Source: Lineus longissimus (lineage: Eukaryota; Nemertea; Pilidiophora; Heteronemertea; Lineidae). From it: a DNA stretch of 64,000 bases. Below, piece by piece: positions 48,401 through 58,760 of this stretch; within the stretch, counting starts at the first letter, position 1, and each line of letters opens with the position of its first letter. Below the pieces are notes generated by a model. The model did not search any database, was not told where the DNA came from, and worked only from the letters and a program-made list of their open reading frames with translations. Made by a program: the position numbers and the translations under genes. The DNA lies in assembly GCF_910592395.1 (NCBI RefSeq), contig NC_088310.1:18235501-18299500 (forward strand). Reading direction: 5' to 3'.

Positions 48401-51078
48401 GTTGTCGCCAATTTGGGGAGATTCGCACTCACACCCACAGAATCGACTGTGCCCCAGATACCGAAGTCGTTTCCGCCGTAACTCGATTTGCGAGTTGCCC
48501 CTAGATTTAGTTGCGTCGCATAAAGATTTAAGAGTAATACCTAGACTATTTAGCACTACTCGACCACCGGGATGTGCCCCCAAAGATGTGGTAGGCCTGC
48601 TGCCATAATTGTTCACACCAGAATGCAAAACTGTTCGAATCACCAATTGATGGCTATACTAGCTAATAGTAGAATCAGAGTATTTCAATGAATTCATTTA
48701 AAGAAGACAAGCAGTCTTCGTGATTGTGACTATGTCTTTTGTGATTGTGATTGTGACTATGTCTGCCCGCTTACCGTATGCCTCGCGAAGAAAAATGGGT
48801 CGAATCTAGTCAGCCAGGCAGCCTGTCTGTTCGCAGCATAGGCCTCTTCAAGGGGATGGTTATAGCGGCACGCATACTTCAGCAGCATCTGCTTGAACTC
48901 TGAATGAGAGATGTTTCTTAGGGCATCTGAGAGGATGCCCAACGAGGAGCTTATTCCTTTTTGGTCGGGCTTGGGTAGGCTGTTGTATCTCCGGATAGAC
49001 TCGAGGATAAGGTCTGCAGCTTCCAACCAAAGACCTATATACAAGAACATGAGGGACAGAAAAAATAAACAAGCACTCACTTGATATCAATTAACGAAGT
49101 GTTTTTGTGTAATCTAGTCGATTTCCGCAATCCGATTCGACGAAAGAGCACTCCGCCTAGCCATCTGTATATAACTGAACACATGTACTTGACTTTAAAC
49201 TTGAGGATGCATTGCAGTATAGCTTGCACGTTCACACTTGCACTTTTGAAAAGCCTGCTGTCATTTCCAGTTCTGTTCAAAATTACATGAGAACAGCTTA
49301 TTCTCAGGTGCAAATTCGCAGCTAAGTCACACCTCTGGCCAGTATCCCGCAAAAGAAGCCACGGACCAGGTAGGTCTTCGTATCTCTGGCCAGTATCCCG
49401 CCAGATAGGCCATGGACCGGGTAGGACTTCGATCAAATCTCTGGCCAGTATCTCGATAGCGAGAAGCCATGGACCGGGTAGGACTTGCATGTCTTTGGTC
49501 CTCGGCCAAAATAATGATAGTATAAGTAATAGCTTACCGAGATTATGTCTGATAACTCCTTTCACCTGGACGCATGTTGCGTGAACAATGTTGTACTGGC
49601 TCTCCTCCTTATAGTGCCATTGCTCTGGAAGGACAAATTGAGTACAATGACCATCTTGACCCATAGGTTTTCAATCCACTCCGCCAACCCGGACTCCGTG
49701 ACACAAAAGGGAAGGGAGTTTAAAGATGTAGTACCTCTGATGGTTCAGAATGACATGGACCTACAGTCCAATACAGAGTTCTCCTGAAGCAGATCTTTCA
49801 GTTTTTTTGGGTGCAACATAGCTCCTTACTTTATACAAAGGTTAGATAGTACAAAACCAAGATGAAACGTCTGCAGATATAACAGGCATATCAGAGAAGA
49901 CGCAAGAGACCTGGATGTGCCCTGATGAAAGTTGGTCTCCAACAACGCCATCTGTGGACGCATAAGCTGGAAAGTAGAGTTTTGAAAGACCCGGGGCATT
50001 CCATTTCGTCATCCTATTCATGAAGTACGAGGCCGGTCCACTGCGTCCGGAGTGTAAGTTTTAAAGGTGTGACCAACCTTTATGTCCCTTCTCTGAGAGA
50101 ATGAAATCGAGCGTCTTGTCCGCATCTTGGAGAGAGCCCCCGTCTTTGAGGAACCTTGCCTTTCTTAGGTAGACCTGTGGCGCGATGGCCGTGGTGGGCG
50201 CCTGCTGTTTGATGTCGTCCACCTTGTCGAGGATGTATTTGGAGTTACCATGCAAATACATCAACCGATCAAGCAGGAGGGCGACTGACGCGGCCGTCTC
50301 GAAGGCCTTCTCTGAATAGGCAAGTTCAAGACATTCCTGGAACAAAAAAACAACAACATTAGAAATATTAATTTCAATCACGCCATAGTACGGCGTTCGA
50401 GTCAAACTTGATAGACACGTTATTTCAGCAACCATTTCGATACATGTACATGTACCGGGACATATCACTTGTTGCAGTTAAAAAGTTCGAATTTCCTGTG
50501 TCACCTAGACTCCATTGCAGTCCATTTCGTCATCCCTATCGTTTTTCCTCGTTGGGCGACAGGGCGCGCGGCGACTATAGGACGAGGTCGGTCCTCTGCG
50601 TCCGGGGTATGGGAGTCACCGGGGTTCAAAGAAGTTGACCCGCCTGACTGCTGCATGCCGATTTCGGCGTTCTAAGTCAGCCTTGTCTTAGTGAAGGACT
50701 GAAAAAAATACCGATGGGCATCGAATAATGGTGACGCCAATGAGATTCGCACTGCCTCTCTAATCAAGACTGCATTCTGCAATTCATGCTAGATTTGTAC
50801 AACTCGGCGATTAAGGGGGCATGCAAAACAACCTTCAGAACATCCTCCTCCGTCATATCAGGATACACTGCATTCTTGGACTGGATGAGGTCATTGATGT
50901 TGACGATCTCCTTCTTATTGTCCGGCTCGAACTGCCACTCCTCGAAGACGAATGGCCAAGATTGGTCCTCAGCCTCGCGAACTAACTGCTGGAGTTTCGG
51001 CGACAGCGCGCTGAACAATTCCTTCAATGTCTTGTGTTGCGAGGAGGAATTCTTCAGTTGCACCCCAGCTCCTTTCAT
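45435..51078 (-). CDS. ALPK1: ALPK1-like alpha-kinase, predicted ADP-heptose receptor
   Basis: Exons in transcription order: 50833-51078, 50078-50336, 49538-49624, 48775-49034, 46804-48337, 46151-46304, 45435-45999. Phases join to 1034 residues (human ALPK1: 1244). The N-terminal helical domain (about residues 20-400) matches ALPK1, including WPFVFEEWQ, LLDR, IAPQVYLRKAR and PKPDQKGISSSLG. A disordered linker (about 410-780) follows. The C-terminal kinase (about 797-1034) has RYVGKSY, TDLQGW, TDPAINS, GNLGKKG and the zinc-binding HPTCNDICYSLG end typical of alpha-kinases. ALPK1 binds bacterial ADP-heptose in the cytosol and then phosphorylates TIFA to start NF-kB signalling (known in mammals). 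The first ATG is chosen as start; vertebrates have about 20 more N-terminal residues, so an upstream exon is possible. The donor of the first exon (GTTGTT) is weak. A TIFA-like gene lies immediately upstream on the same strand. Confidence 0.92.
47429..47686 (-). other. ALPK1-like linker repeats with DPEADT motifs
   Basis: Two DPEADT(K/Q)PS motifs at 47669-47686 (Thr507) and 47429-47446 (Thr587) lie 80 residues apart. Each is preceded by APTL-x and, about 50 residues earlier, by a basic RF-x-TR-x-x-RHA-x-G motif (Arg456, Arg535). The linker therefore contains a tandem duplication of an approximately 80-residue module. The DPEA-x-T(K/Q) motif also occurs in the neighbouring TIFA-like proteins. 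Confidence 0.75.
49331..49485. repeat. Three-copy ~53-bp repeat in an ALPK1-like intron
   Basis: CTCTGGCCAGTATC-CG followed by GCCATGGACCGGGTAGG occurs three times in a row. The open frame across it is a repeat artefact. Confidence 0.8.
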
Positions 51079-51099
51079 TTCAATTCGTGGACGGGAACT

Positions 51100-51786
51100 G
51101 AAATGAGTGATTTGAAAAAACCGTCACAGAGTTGAAGCTGAGACGACTGAATCATTAAAGGTATAGATGTCCGGAGATGCAACATACCGGTCTCCGCCCG
51201 AGCGGATGGTGTTTCGAACCAGCAGCCCGGAAAACGTATTGTCCCGGGAGTGTCGTCAAGCCAGTGTCATAAAGACGGCCGTCTTGAATGTAGACTTGGC
51301 ACAAGTTGAGACTTGCTGGACAGACTGGGGCAGTGGGACTGGTCATGTGCTCGTGTTGCAGTTATACATGCATATTTGAAGTGGACAAATGATTCATGAC
51401 GAATGAACTCGGTGCATGTTGACAGCGGTAGAACATGCAGACATAATTGACCCTGATGGTGATATTGATAACCTATTAATACTGACTATCGGAATCTTTT
51501 TTCCGCGGGCCGTTCATGATATACTTATCGATTATACGCCAAATCATACTGCACATTTGCCTGCAGAAATTCGGATAGAAACAGACTTGGTTAAACCGAC
51601 CGCACTCGATTTCCGGAAAAGCAAGCAGAAATAATTTGCCCGTCACGAACGTCACTTTCGGACATCGGTGTTGAGTATGATCAAGAAGATTATCAAGAGC
51701 TCCATGACACTTTTGTTGAAGAACTCTCGTGAGATCGATACATATGGTGTAAAAGAAATTACTCCGACACAGAAAGTGGCATGATA
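51100..51786. other. Spacer between ALPK1-like and TIFA-like genes
   Basis: About 0.7 kb with the presumed ALPK1-like promoter or leader. An acceptor-like TTTCAG at 51100 could join an upstream non-coding exon to the first coding exon. No other coding region seen. Confidence 0.4.
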
Positions 51787-51792
51787 TTTATT
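51787..51792 (-). terminator. Polyadenylation signal of TIFA-like A
   Basis: AATAAA on the minus strand, 312 bases after the TIFA-like A stop and before the ALPK1-like start. It argues for separate transcripts. Confidence 0.6.
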
Positions 51793-52103
51793 CCATTTTT
51801 ACATGTTTTAACAGAGAGCAAAAGCATATCCTTAAACAATTTTGATACATGCATAGAGTGAATCACCTCAACATTTCTTCTAATGCGTCTTGTGAGACTC
51901 TGGATTAAATCTTTGGATTACGAAGCAAATGAACGACACTTTAACACTCCTACGACACGTCGTTCTCTACAATAAACTCGGCAAGGCGCCGTCGCGACTC
52001 TCCACTGAGCTGATGGAACCTTGTGAGAGATATCATCAAAGCAAGACAGTCGCGACGGATCTGATAAACTTTACAGTACCACTTCATGACAGAGAGACAA
52101 TGC

Positions 52104-53084
52104 TTATTGTTGGAAGGCATCATCACCAAGACACCTTCTGGCTGCCTCTTGTGACACATTGCGTGAGAGGGAACACTGCACGGGCGCATTTAGCTGTGAA
52201 CCTGGTGTATTCATTGCGAAGTCTAAGTTCGAGTCAGCTTTAAATGTTACCTCGAATATGTAACTACTCCATCTATTTGACGTCTCCACGCACAACAAAA
52301 AGTCCATGCTTTGCCCTTCACCGTACTTAGAATCAAGATCACGAATACGCAATCGTGATACCAGGGGAAGTCGTCTGCTTTCATCCAGTCCTAAAGTTTC
52401 TTCATTTAGGAAAACCTTCTTAAGCCTGCTCAGGTTTTTAAAAACGAAGTACCACTCGTCCGATTTGTGGACAAGTGTCAATGAAAATTGTCTTTGTGAA
52501 ATCGTCGTGTCATTAAGTTTTACCTGGACACCCCCTGAAGGTGCAAGTCTGCCAAACACCATTACCCCGTCACCTATCACTTTATCCTTCGGGTAGAATT
52601 CTTTCAATCGTTTTGGCGTGAGAGGCGAGTAGCTGAAAACCACCTTGTTCTCGTCCGTCCCGCCACCCAGTTGAACTTGTGTTTCAGCCTCCGGATTCTC
52701 TTCGACGACAATACCACTATCCGCCACGGAATTGTCCTTTTCTAATCCACTGCTGGGAACACCTAACTTAACCGAGACATCTCTCGAAGAAAAATCATTT
52801 CGCGGTTTTGCCCTTTTTTCGTTGTCACATCCCGCATTAGCCGTATTCGCCACATCTACATTAACTTTCGTGTCGGCATCGTGGTCTACTTCTATGATAT
52901 TATGTCTCCCCGCATCTTCAATTGATGCGGCTCGCCGGGGTTCCTCTTCTTTCGTGTCCGCATCGGGGTGTACTTCTATGATATTATGTCTCCCAGCACC
53001 TTCGGCTGATACGGCTCGCCGGGGTTCCTCTTCTTTTGTGTAGGCCTCTGGGTCCTCCTCTACAATGTCACGCCCCGAATCCAT
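52104..53084 (-). CDS. TIFA: TIFA-like FHA adaptor, copy A
   Basis: 326 residues from one coding exon (acceptor at 53110; ATG at 53084). An earlier in-frame ATG lies before the acceptor and is not used. The C-terminal half (about 148-285) is an FHA domain with TIFA features. Gly178-Arg179 (FGR), Ser196 in ISQRQFSL and Lys216-Asn217 (FKNLS) correspond to human Gly50-Arg51, Ser66 and Lys88-Asn89, which bind phospho-Thr9. The usual FHA histidine is Gln, as in TIFA. The acidic N-terminal half contains four motifs of the form Asp/Glu-Ala-x-Thr-Lys/Gln (Thr16, Thr44, Thr72, Thr135) resembling the EDADTEE of human TIFA. In mammals ALPK1 phosphorylates Thr9, TIFA multimerises and recruits TRAF6. No TRAF6-binding PxExxE is seen at the C-terminus. 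Human TIFA is 184 residues; this one is longer through its N-terminal tail. A general FHA protein remains possible. Confidence 0.82.
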   Translation of the reverse strand: MDSGRDIVEEDPEAYTKEEEPRRAVSAEGAGRHNIIEVHPDADTKEEEPRRAASIEDAGRHNIIEVDHDADTKVNVDVANTANAGCDNEKRAKPRNDFSSRDVSVKLGVPSSGLEKDNSVADSGIVVEENPEAETQVQLGGGTDENKVVFSYSPLTPKRLKEFYPKDKVIGDGVMVFGRLAPSGGVQVKLNDTTISQRQFSLTLVHKSDEWYFVFKNLSRLKKVFLNEETLGLDESRRLPLVSRLRIRDLDSKYGEGQSMDFLLCVETSNRWSSYIFEVTFKADSNLDFAMNTPGSQLNAPVQCSLSRNVSQEAARRCLGDDAFQQ

Positions 53085-53586
53085 CCTAATATTCTCAACT
53101 TCGAAACTATCTATAAGAGACAAGACCACTAATGAATATTCATAGGTTGGAGGTCTATCAATTAGACGAGTGCATGTTTTTAACTCTAAAGTACATATTT
53201 GGAGAGGCATTGAAAAAATATTTGTTGTGGCAAGTCTACAGATATAAAGAAATTATTTGATGAAAAAATTAATTTCGAATTTTGCTAATTTGGTAATAGG
53301 GGGCGTGTTTTGAGATTTTTCTGCCAGTTGGGTGAAAAGAGTGGAAATATCAATGTCTGTCTAATTTGTCGATTATCAAAAAATTTCCGTGGTCAACTAC
53401 CAGTTTATTTTTCACCATTTACTTGCCCGACTGTCCGGAATATCATATCAAAATTTCAGATTCACAGCCCCACGCAGCATTTGATGCGTCGCGGTCAAAC
53501 ATTGACAATTTAACTGCTAAAAGGCTTAAAAAATCAATGGTGGTCTTGTCTCATAAAGCGATAAAACTAGATTGTTGTTTACTCAC

Positions 53587-53633
53587 CATGTACTCGACTT
53601 TAGACTGCAAATGGCGCTCGGTAGAATCACGAC
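53587..53633 (-). other. Putative 47-nt non-coding exon of TIFA-like A
   Basis: Bounded by TTTTAG and GTGAGT. Acceptor, donor and length are kept in the other palindrome arm (61352-61398). In the frame that would join the coding exon it has a stop, so it can only be leader. Confidence 0.4.
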
Positions 53634-54494
53634 CTAAAAATTTAACAGAGACACATATTAATCAAGATAGTAATCAGAGTATTTATAAAACGCAGACTTG
53701 AATCTATAACCGCCCCATAAACTTTAAACTAGTTGTACACATTAATGTGCAAGTATTTATTCCAGAAAACTGTGTTTTTATGTCTTGTGTATCTCACACT
53801 ACATTTTCCAGGTCACAGCACTTGGTGCGGTTAATTGTCAAACGGAACTTTTTTCATGCTTCATGAACACTAGAAATGTGCTTAGAAATGAAGTTTCGTT
53901 TTAGAATTTGTGGCACCAACAGAAAACCATGTTTCTTGGGTAAATCGGGGGTGCTCTTTCCAAAAATGAGGTTTTCTGGAGCCTATTTTTAGGTTGTGAA
54001 ATATAGGTCTGTGGAGGAAGTGATAAAATGTCAGACAAATGGAGTAGATTAATGCAGGCCGGTGCAGAAGTAGAAAGTGTCTCCCTGGGAAAAGTGTCCG
54101 GTCCTACTTTATTCTGACGCATTATGGTCCATGGTTCTCTTGATGCCATGACTGTCAACACCTCAGATATTAAAAGGACATTTTAAACTTCTACACCGGC
54201 AATTATTAGAATAAATGACGAAATCGGAGTGTATCTATAATACATGTACCAATAAACTCTCCGTTCCACTGTTCAGATATCATTCTTCGGAGTGGTCAGT
54301 ATATTAGTGTCACGCAGACACAAACTGACGGTACACTCTGGACGCCGTGGATCAGCGTCGTCTCTCCCCTGGGAAGACTATGAAAGGACTGTCTCACGAA
54401 TCTTACCGACGGGCTGTCAATTTGCCCCGCGGATTGTTTACAAATTCGCGAGGGGGGGGGGGCAGAAATAGAAGCTTTCAAAGACAACACTTAC

Positions 54495-54614
54495 CTCTTG
54501 TTTTCACCGATTTAGAAAGACAAGAGAATTGTTTTCAAGCGCGGGTAGAATGAAGTCAATGGCGTCCAGTTTGACAGGTCTCGACTCATCGCGTGTCACC
54601 ATCGCCGACAATAC
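54495..54614 (-). other. Putative 5' leader exon of TIFA-like A with 32-codon uORF
   Basis: Runs from about 30 bases below the TATA box to a strong donor (AAACAAGAG|GTAAGTG at 54495). It contains a complete short reading frame (54602 down to 54504, starting MVTRDESRPV and ending in TGA). Confidence 0.45.
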
Positions 54615-54638
54615 GTAACTGGAATGGTTGGTAATTGA

Positions 54639-54646
54639 TATTTATA
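54639..54646 (-). promoter_or_regulatory. TATA box of TIFA-like A
   Basis: TATAAATA on the minus strand, about 35-45 bases before the leader uORF. An identical box occurs at 60671 in the other arm. Confidence 0.55.
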
Positions 54647-54970
54647 GAACGGGGCATTTCTTTTTCACTTTTCTCAACTTAGGATTGGTCGAATTCGAAA
54701 TATCATCTTGGGTTTTCCGAGGCCACTTGAATATGTTATACTTTATATTCTTCTCAATAACGAAAGCGCAACTACTTTCAATACAAATTTCAATACAAAC
54801 TGTACATACACATGACATATACAAGGATTATAAGATTTAAGTTCTGTTAAGAAGTCGAAGTACTCTTTTCAAATTCGACTACACAAATTCTTTGGATTTC
54901 AAGTCATCGTATCATAAACTGTCTCCTAATCTTTGACAGATAACATGGCTTGTGCGTTCTTCCCGTTGAT

Positions 54971-55216
54971 AATAATAATGAGTCTTTTATATAGCGCAAT
55001 TCCGTGACACTAAGTTCTCGCTCAAATCACTTTGGGTTATCTTATTATTACCCCGGTCTCCACAGAAATCAATCAGGGGTTTCAAGGAGCAACCAGAAGG
55101 TGCTCACTTGAACTCGACCAGTAAGGGAACTAAGCAGTGACTCGGCCGGGAGTCGAAACCACGACCTCCTGATCATGAGACCGACTCTCTTCCACTGCGC
55201 TACCGCTGCCCCGTGC
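54971..55216 (-). mobile_element. tRNA-derived SINE, left arm copy
   Basis: Same element as at 60106, in inverse orientation and flanked by the same CCCGTTGAT target duplication (54962-54970, 55217-55225). The B box carries an extra T (GGTTTCGACTCC), so this copy is probably less able to be transcribed by Pol III. Confidence 0.85.
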
Positions 55217-55619
55217 CCCGTTGATGACATCTACCATAGGCCCAAATGTGTTCAGTTCATGCTGTGCCAGCTATGGTGAGTCTGTATGATACAGGCAGAG
55301 GTTGGCTGATGTACAATGTGCTCGATGGCTGTGTAGGCTGCATCCAGTGCAGAGGAACAATCTGCACACCCGGGATCGCGAAGCTCAAGTGACTGGAAGA
55401 CGGCGTTCCTCCATTAAAGATACAGACTCTATTTCCAGGTAACTGAAGCCAATTGTGGGCATCCCCAGGATAGCCAGCTGGAGACGAGAACATCCAGGTG
55501 CTCTAGCCAGATTCGAGGACATGACACTAGTCCGACGAAACGCACACCAAGGACCTCTAGTGGGGTTACTTGGCCCGAGAACGGTACACATCTTCAGTAG
55601 ATCAGTATCGATCTGTCCA

Positions 55620-58600
55620 CTAAATATACAACCAGACCTCAAGCAGGTTGTTGGGGCCGAGGACAGTAATAGTCCAATGAAGGCACATCACCAGCAGGTC
55701 ATTGGAGTCAGTCTCTGTCCACGAATACACACCCAGAACCACCAGCAGGTGATTGGGGCAGAGGACAGTAATTGTCCAATGAAGGCACATCACCAACAGG
55801 TTATTGGAGACGAGGACAATACTTTTGCAAAGAAGAGACATCCTCCGTGGATCAGTCTCTGTCCACGAATGCACAGCGAGAACCTCCAGCAAGTGATTGG
55901 GGCCGAGGACAGTAATTGTCCAATGAAGGCACATCACCAGCAGGTAATTGGAGACGAGGACAGTCCTTTCCCAATGAAGAGACATCCTCCGTGGATCAAA
56001 ATCTGTTCACTGAATGCACACCCAGAACCTCCAGCAGGTCATTGGGGCCGAGGACAGTAATTGTCCAATGAAGGCACATCACCAGCAGTTCAATGGAGAC
56101 GAGGACAGTACTTTTCCAATGAAGAGACATCCTCCGTGGATCAGTCTCTGTTCACGAATGAACACCCAGAACCTCCAGCAGGTCTTTGGGGCCGAGGACA
56201 GTAATTGTCCACTGAAGGCACATATCTGTCCACTGAATCCAATGGACACCCAGAATCTCAAGCATGTTGTTGGAGCTGAGGACGGTAATTGTCTAATGAG
56301 GTCGCATCTCCAGAGGAAAAGTCTGTGTCCACGAATGCATACCCAGAACCACCAGCAGGTGAATGGGGCCGAGGACAGTACATTTCAAATGAAGAAACAT
56401 CCTCCGTCGATCAATATCTCTTCAATGAATGCACACACAGGACCTCCAGCAGGTCATTGGAGCCCAGGACAGTACTTGTCCAATGAAGGCATATCACCAG
56501 TGGAACAGTACCTGTCAAATGAATGCACACCCAGGACGTCCAGCAGGTTATTGGAGACGAGGACAGTCCTTTTTCAATGAAGAGACATCTTCGTGGATCA
56601 GTATCTGTTCACTGAATGCACACAAAGGACATCCAGCAGGTCATTGTGGCCAAGGACAGTACTTGTCCAATGAAGGCATATCACCAGTGGAAGAGTATCT
56701 GTCAAATGAATACACAACCAGGACCTCCAGCAGGTCATTGGAGCCGAGGACAGTACTTGTCTAATGAAGACACATATCTGTCTACTGATTCCAATGGACA
56801 CCCAGAAACTCCAGTATGTTGTTGAAGCTGAGGACAGTACTTGTCCGATGAAGGCATATCTCCTGTCCGATGATGGCACACCAAGGACATCCAGTAGGTT
56901 ATTGGTGCCGAGGACAGTACTTGTCCAATGAAGAGACATCCCCGTGGATCAGTCTCTGTCCACGAATGCACACCCAGAACCTCCAGCAGGTCATTGGGGC
57001 CGAGGACAGTAATTGTCCACTTAAGGCACATCAACAACAGGTTATTAGAGACGAGGACACTACTTGTCCAATGAAGAGACATCCTCCGTGGATCAGTCTC
57101 TGTACACGAATGCACACCCAGAACCTCTAGCAGGTCATTGGAGCCGAGGCCAGTACTTGTCCAATGAAGGCATATCACCAGTGGAACAGTATCTTTCAAA
57201 TGAATGCACACCCAGGACGTCCAGCAGGTTATTGGAGACGAGGACAGTCCTTTTCCAAGGAAGAGACATCCTCCGTGGATCAGTATCTGTTCACTGAATG
57301 CACAGCCAGGACCTCCAGCAGGTCATTGGGGCCGAGGCCAGTACTTGTCCAATGAATGCATATCACCAATGGAAGAGTATCTGTGAAATGAATGCACACC
57401 AAGGACCTCCAGCAGGTTGTTGGGGGCCGAGGACAGTACTTGTCTAATGAGGTCACATCTCCAGACGAAAAGTCTGTGTCCACGAATGCCTAGAACCACC
57501 AGCAAGTGATTTGGGCCGAGGACAGTAATTGTTCAATGAAGGCACATCACCAGCAGGATTTTTGAGACGAGGACAGTACTTTTCCAATGAAGATACATCC
57601 CCCGGGGATCAGTCTCTGTCCACAAATGCACGCCCAGAACCTCCAGCAGGTCATTGGGGCTGAGGACAGTAATTGTCCAATGAAGGCACATCACCTGCAG
57701 GGTATTGGAGACGAGGGCAGTACCTTTCCAATGAAGAGAGATTCTCCGTGGATCAGTCTCTGTCCACGAATACACACCCAGAACCTCAAGCAGGTCATTT
57801 GGGCCGAGAACAGTACATTTCCAATGAAGAGACATCCCCGTCGATCATTATCTGTTCAGTAAATGCACCCCCAGGACCTCCAGCAGGTCATTGGAACCGA
57901 GGACAGTACTTATCTAATGAAGGCAAATATCTGTCTACTGCTTACAATGGACACCAAGAACCTCAAGCATGTTGTTGGAGCTGAGGAAAGTACTTGGCCA
58001 ATGAAGGCATATCTCCTGTCCGATGATGGCACACCCAGGACATCCAGTAGGTTATTGGGGCCGAGGACAGTACTTGTCCATTGAGGTCACATCTCCAGTG
58101 GATAAGTCTCCGTCCACGAATGCATACCCAGAACCTCCAGTAGGTCATTGGGGCCGAGGACAGTACTTGTCCAACGAAGGCATATCACCAGTAGAACAGT
58201 ATCTGTCAAATGAATGCACACCTAGGACGTCCAGCAGGTTATTGGAGACGAGGACAGTCCTTTTCCAATGAAGAGACATCCCCCGGGAATCAGTCAGTCA
58301 ATGATGCACACCCAGAACCTCCAGCAGGACATTTGGGCCGAGGACAGTAATTGTCCAATGAAGGCACATCAACAACAGGTTATTGGAGACGAGGACAGTA
58401 CTTTTCCAATGAAGAGACATCCCCCGTGGATCAGTATCTCTCCACTGAAAGCATAGCCAGAACTTCCAGCAGGTCATTGGGGCCGAGGACAGTAATTGTC
58501 CAATGAAGGCACATCAACAACAGGTTATTAGGGACGAGGACACTACTTTTCCAATGAAGAGACATCCCCCGTCGATCAGTATCTCTTCACTGAATGCACA

Positions 58601-58760
58601 CTAAGAATCTCCAGCAGGTCATTGGAGCCGTGGCCAGTACTTGTCCAATGAAGGCATATCACCAGTGGAGCAGTATCTGTTAAGTGAATGCACACCCAGG
58701 ACCTCCAGCAGGTCATTGGGGCCGAGGACAGTACTTGTCCAATGAAGGCATATCACCAGT
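55620..58760. repeat. Composite minisatellite, forward orientation
   Basis: A higher-order unit of about 140-145 bp made of two related halves. Each half contains CAGCAGGT-ATTGG-G-CGAGG, ACAGTA-TT-TCCAATGAAG and either GGCACATCACCAG or AGACATCCTCCGTGGATCAG. Homogenisation is imperfect and some units are truncated. Open frames of up to 200 codons result from the repeat. Confidence 0.9.

Noticed and set aside
46778-48646. A single 622-residue protein for the ALPK1-like linker frame
   Set aside because: Homology and splice sites show it is one internal exon (46804-48337); the extra residues at each end are intronic.
51155-51379. Additional N-terminal exon of the ALPK1-like gene
   Set aside because: The open frames there have no similarity to the ALPK1 N-terminus and do not offer a donor in the needed phase.
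53085-53210. 42-residue N-terminal extension of TIFA-like A from an upstream ATG
   Set aside because: A pyrimidine-rich acceptor (CTCTTATAG at 53111) lies between that ATG and the MDSG start, and copy B lacks the upstream ATG.
55257-55493. 78-codon open frame conserved in both palindrome arms (also 59829-60065)
   Set aside because: The arms are almost identical overall, so conservation says nothing about coding, and no family is recognised.
55455-58456. Many open frames of 60-200 codons across 55.4-59.7 kb
   Set aside because: They follow the minisatellite unit on both strands and in several frames, with no start context, no splice sites and no recognisable domain.
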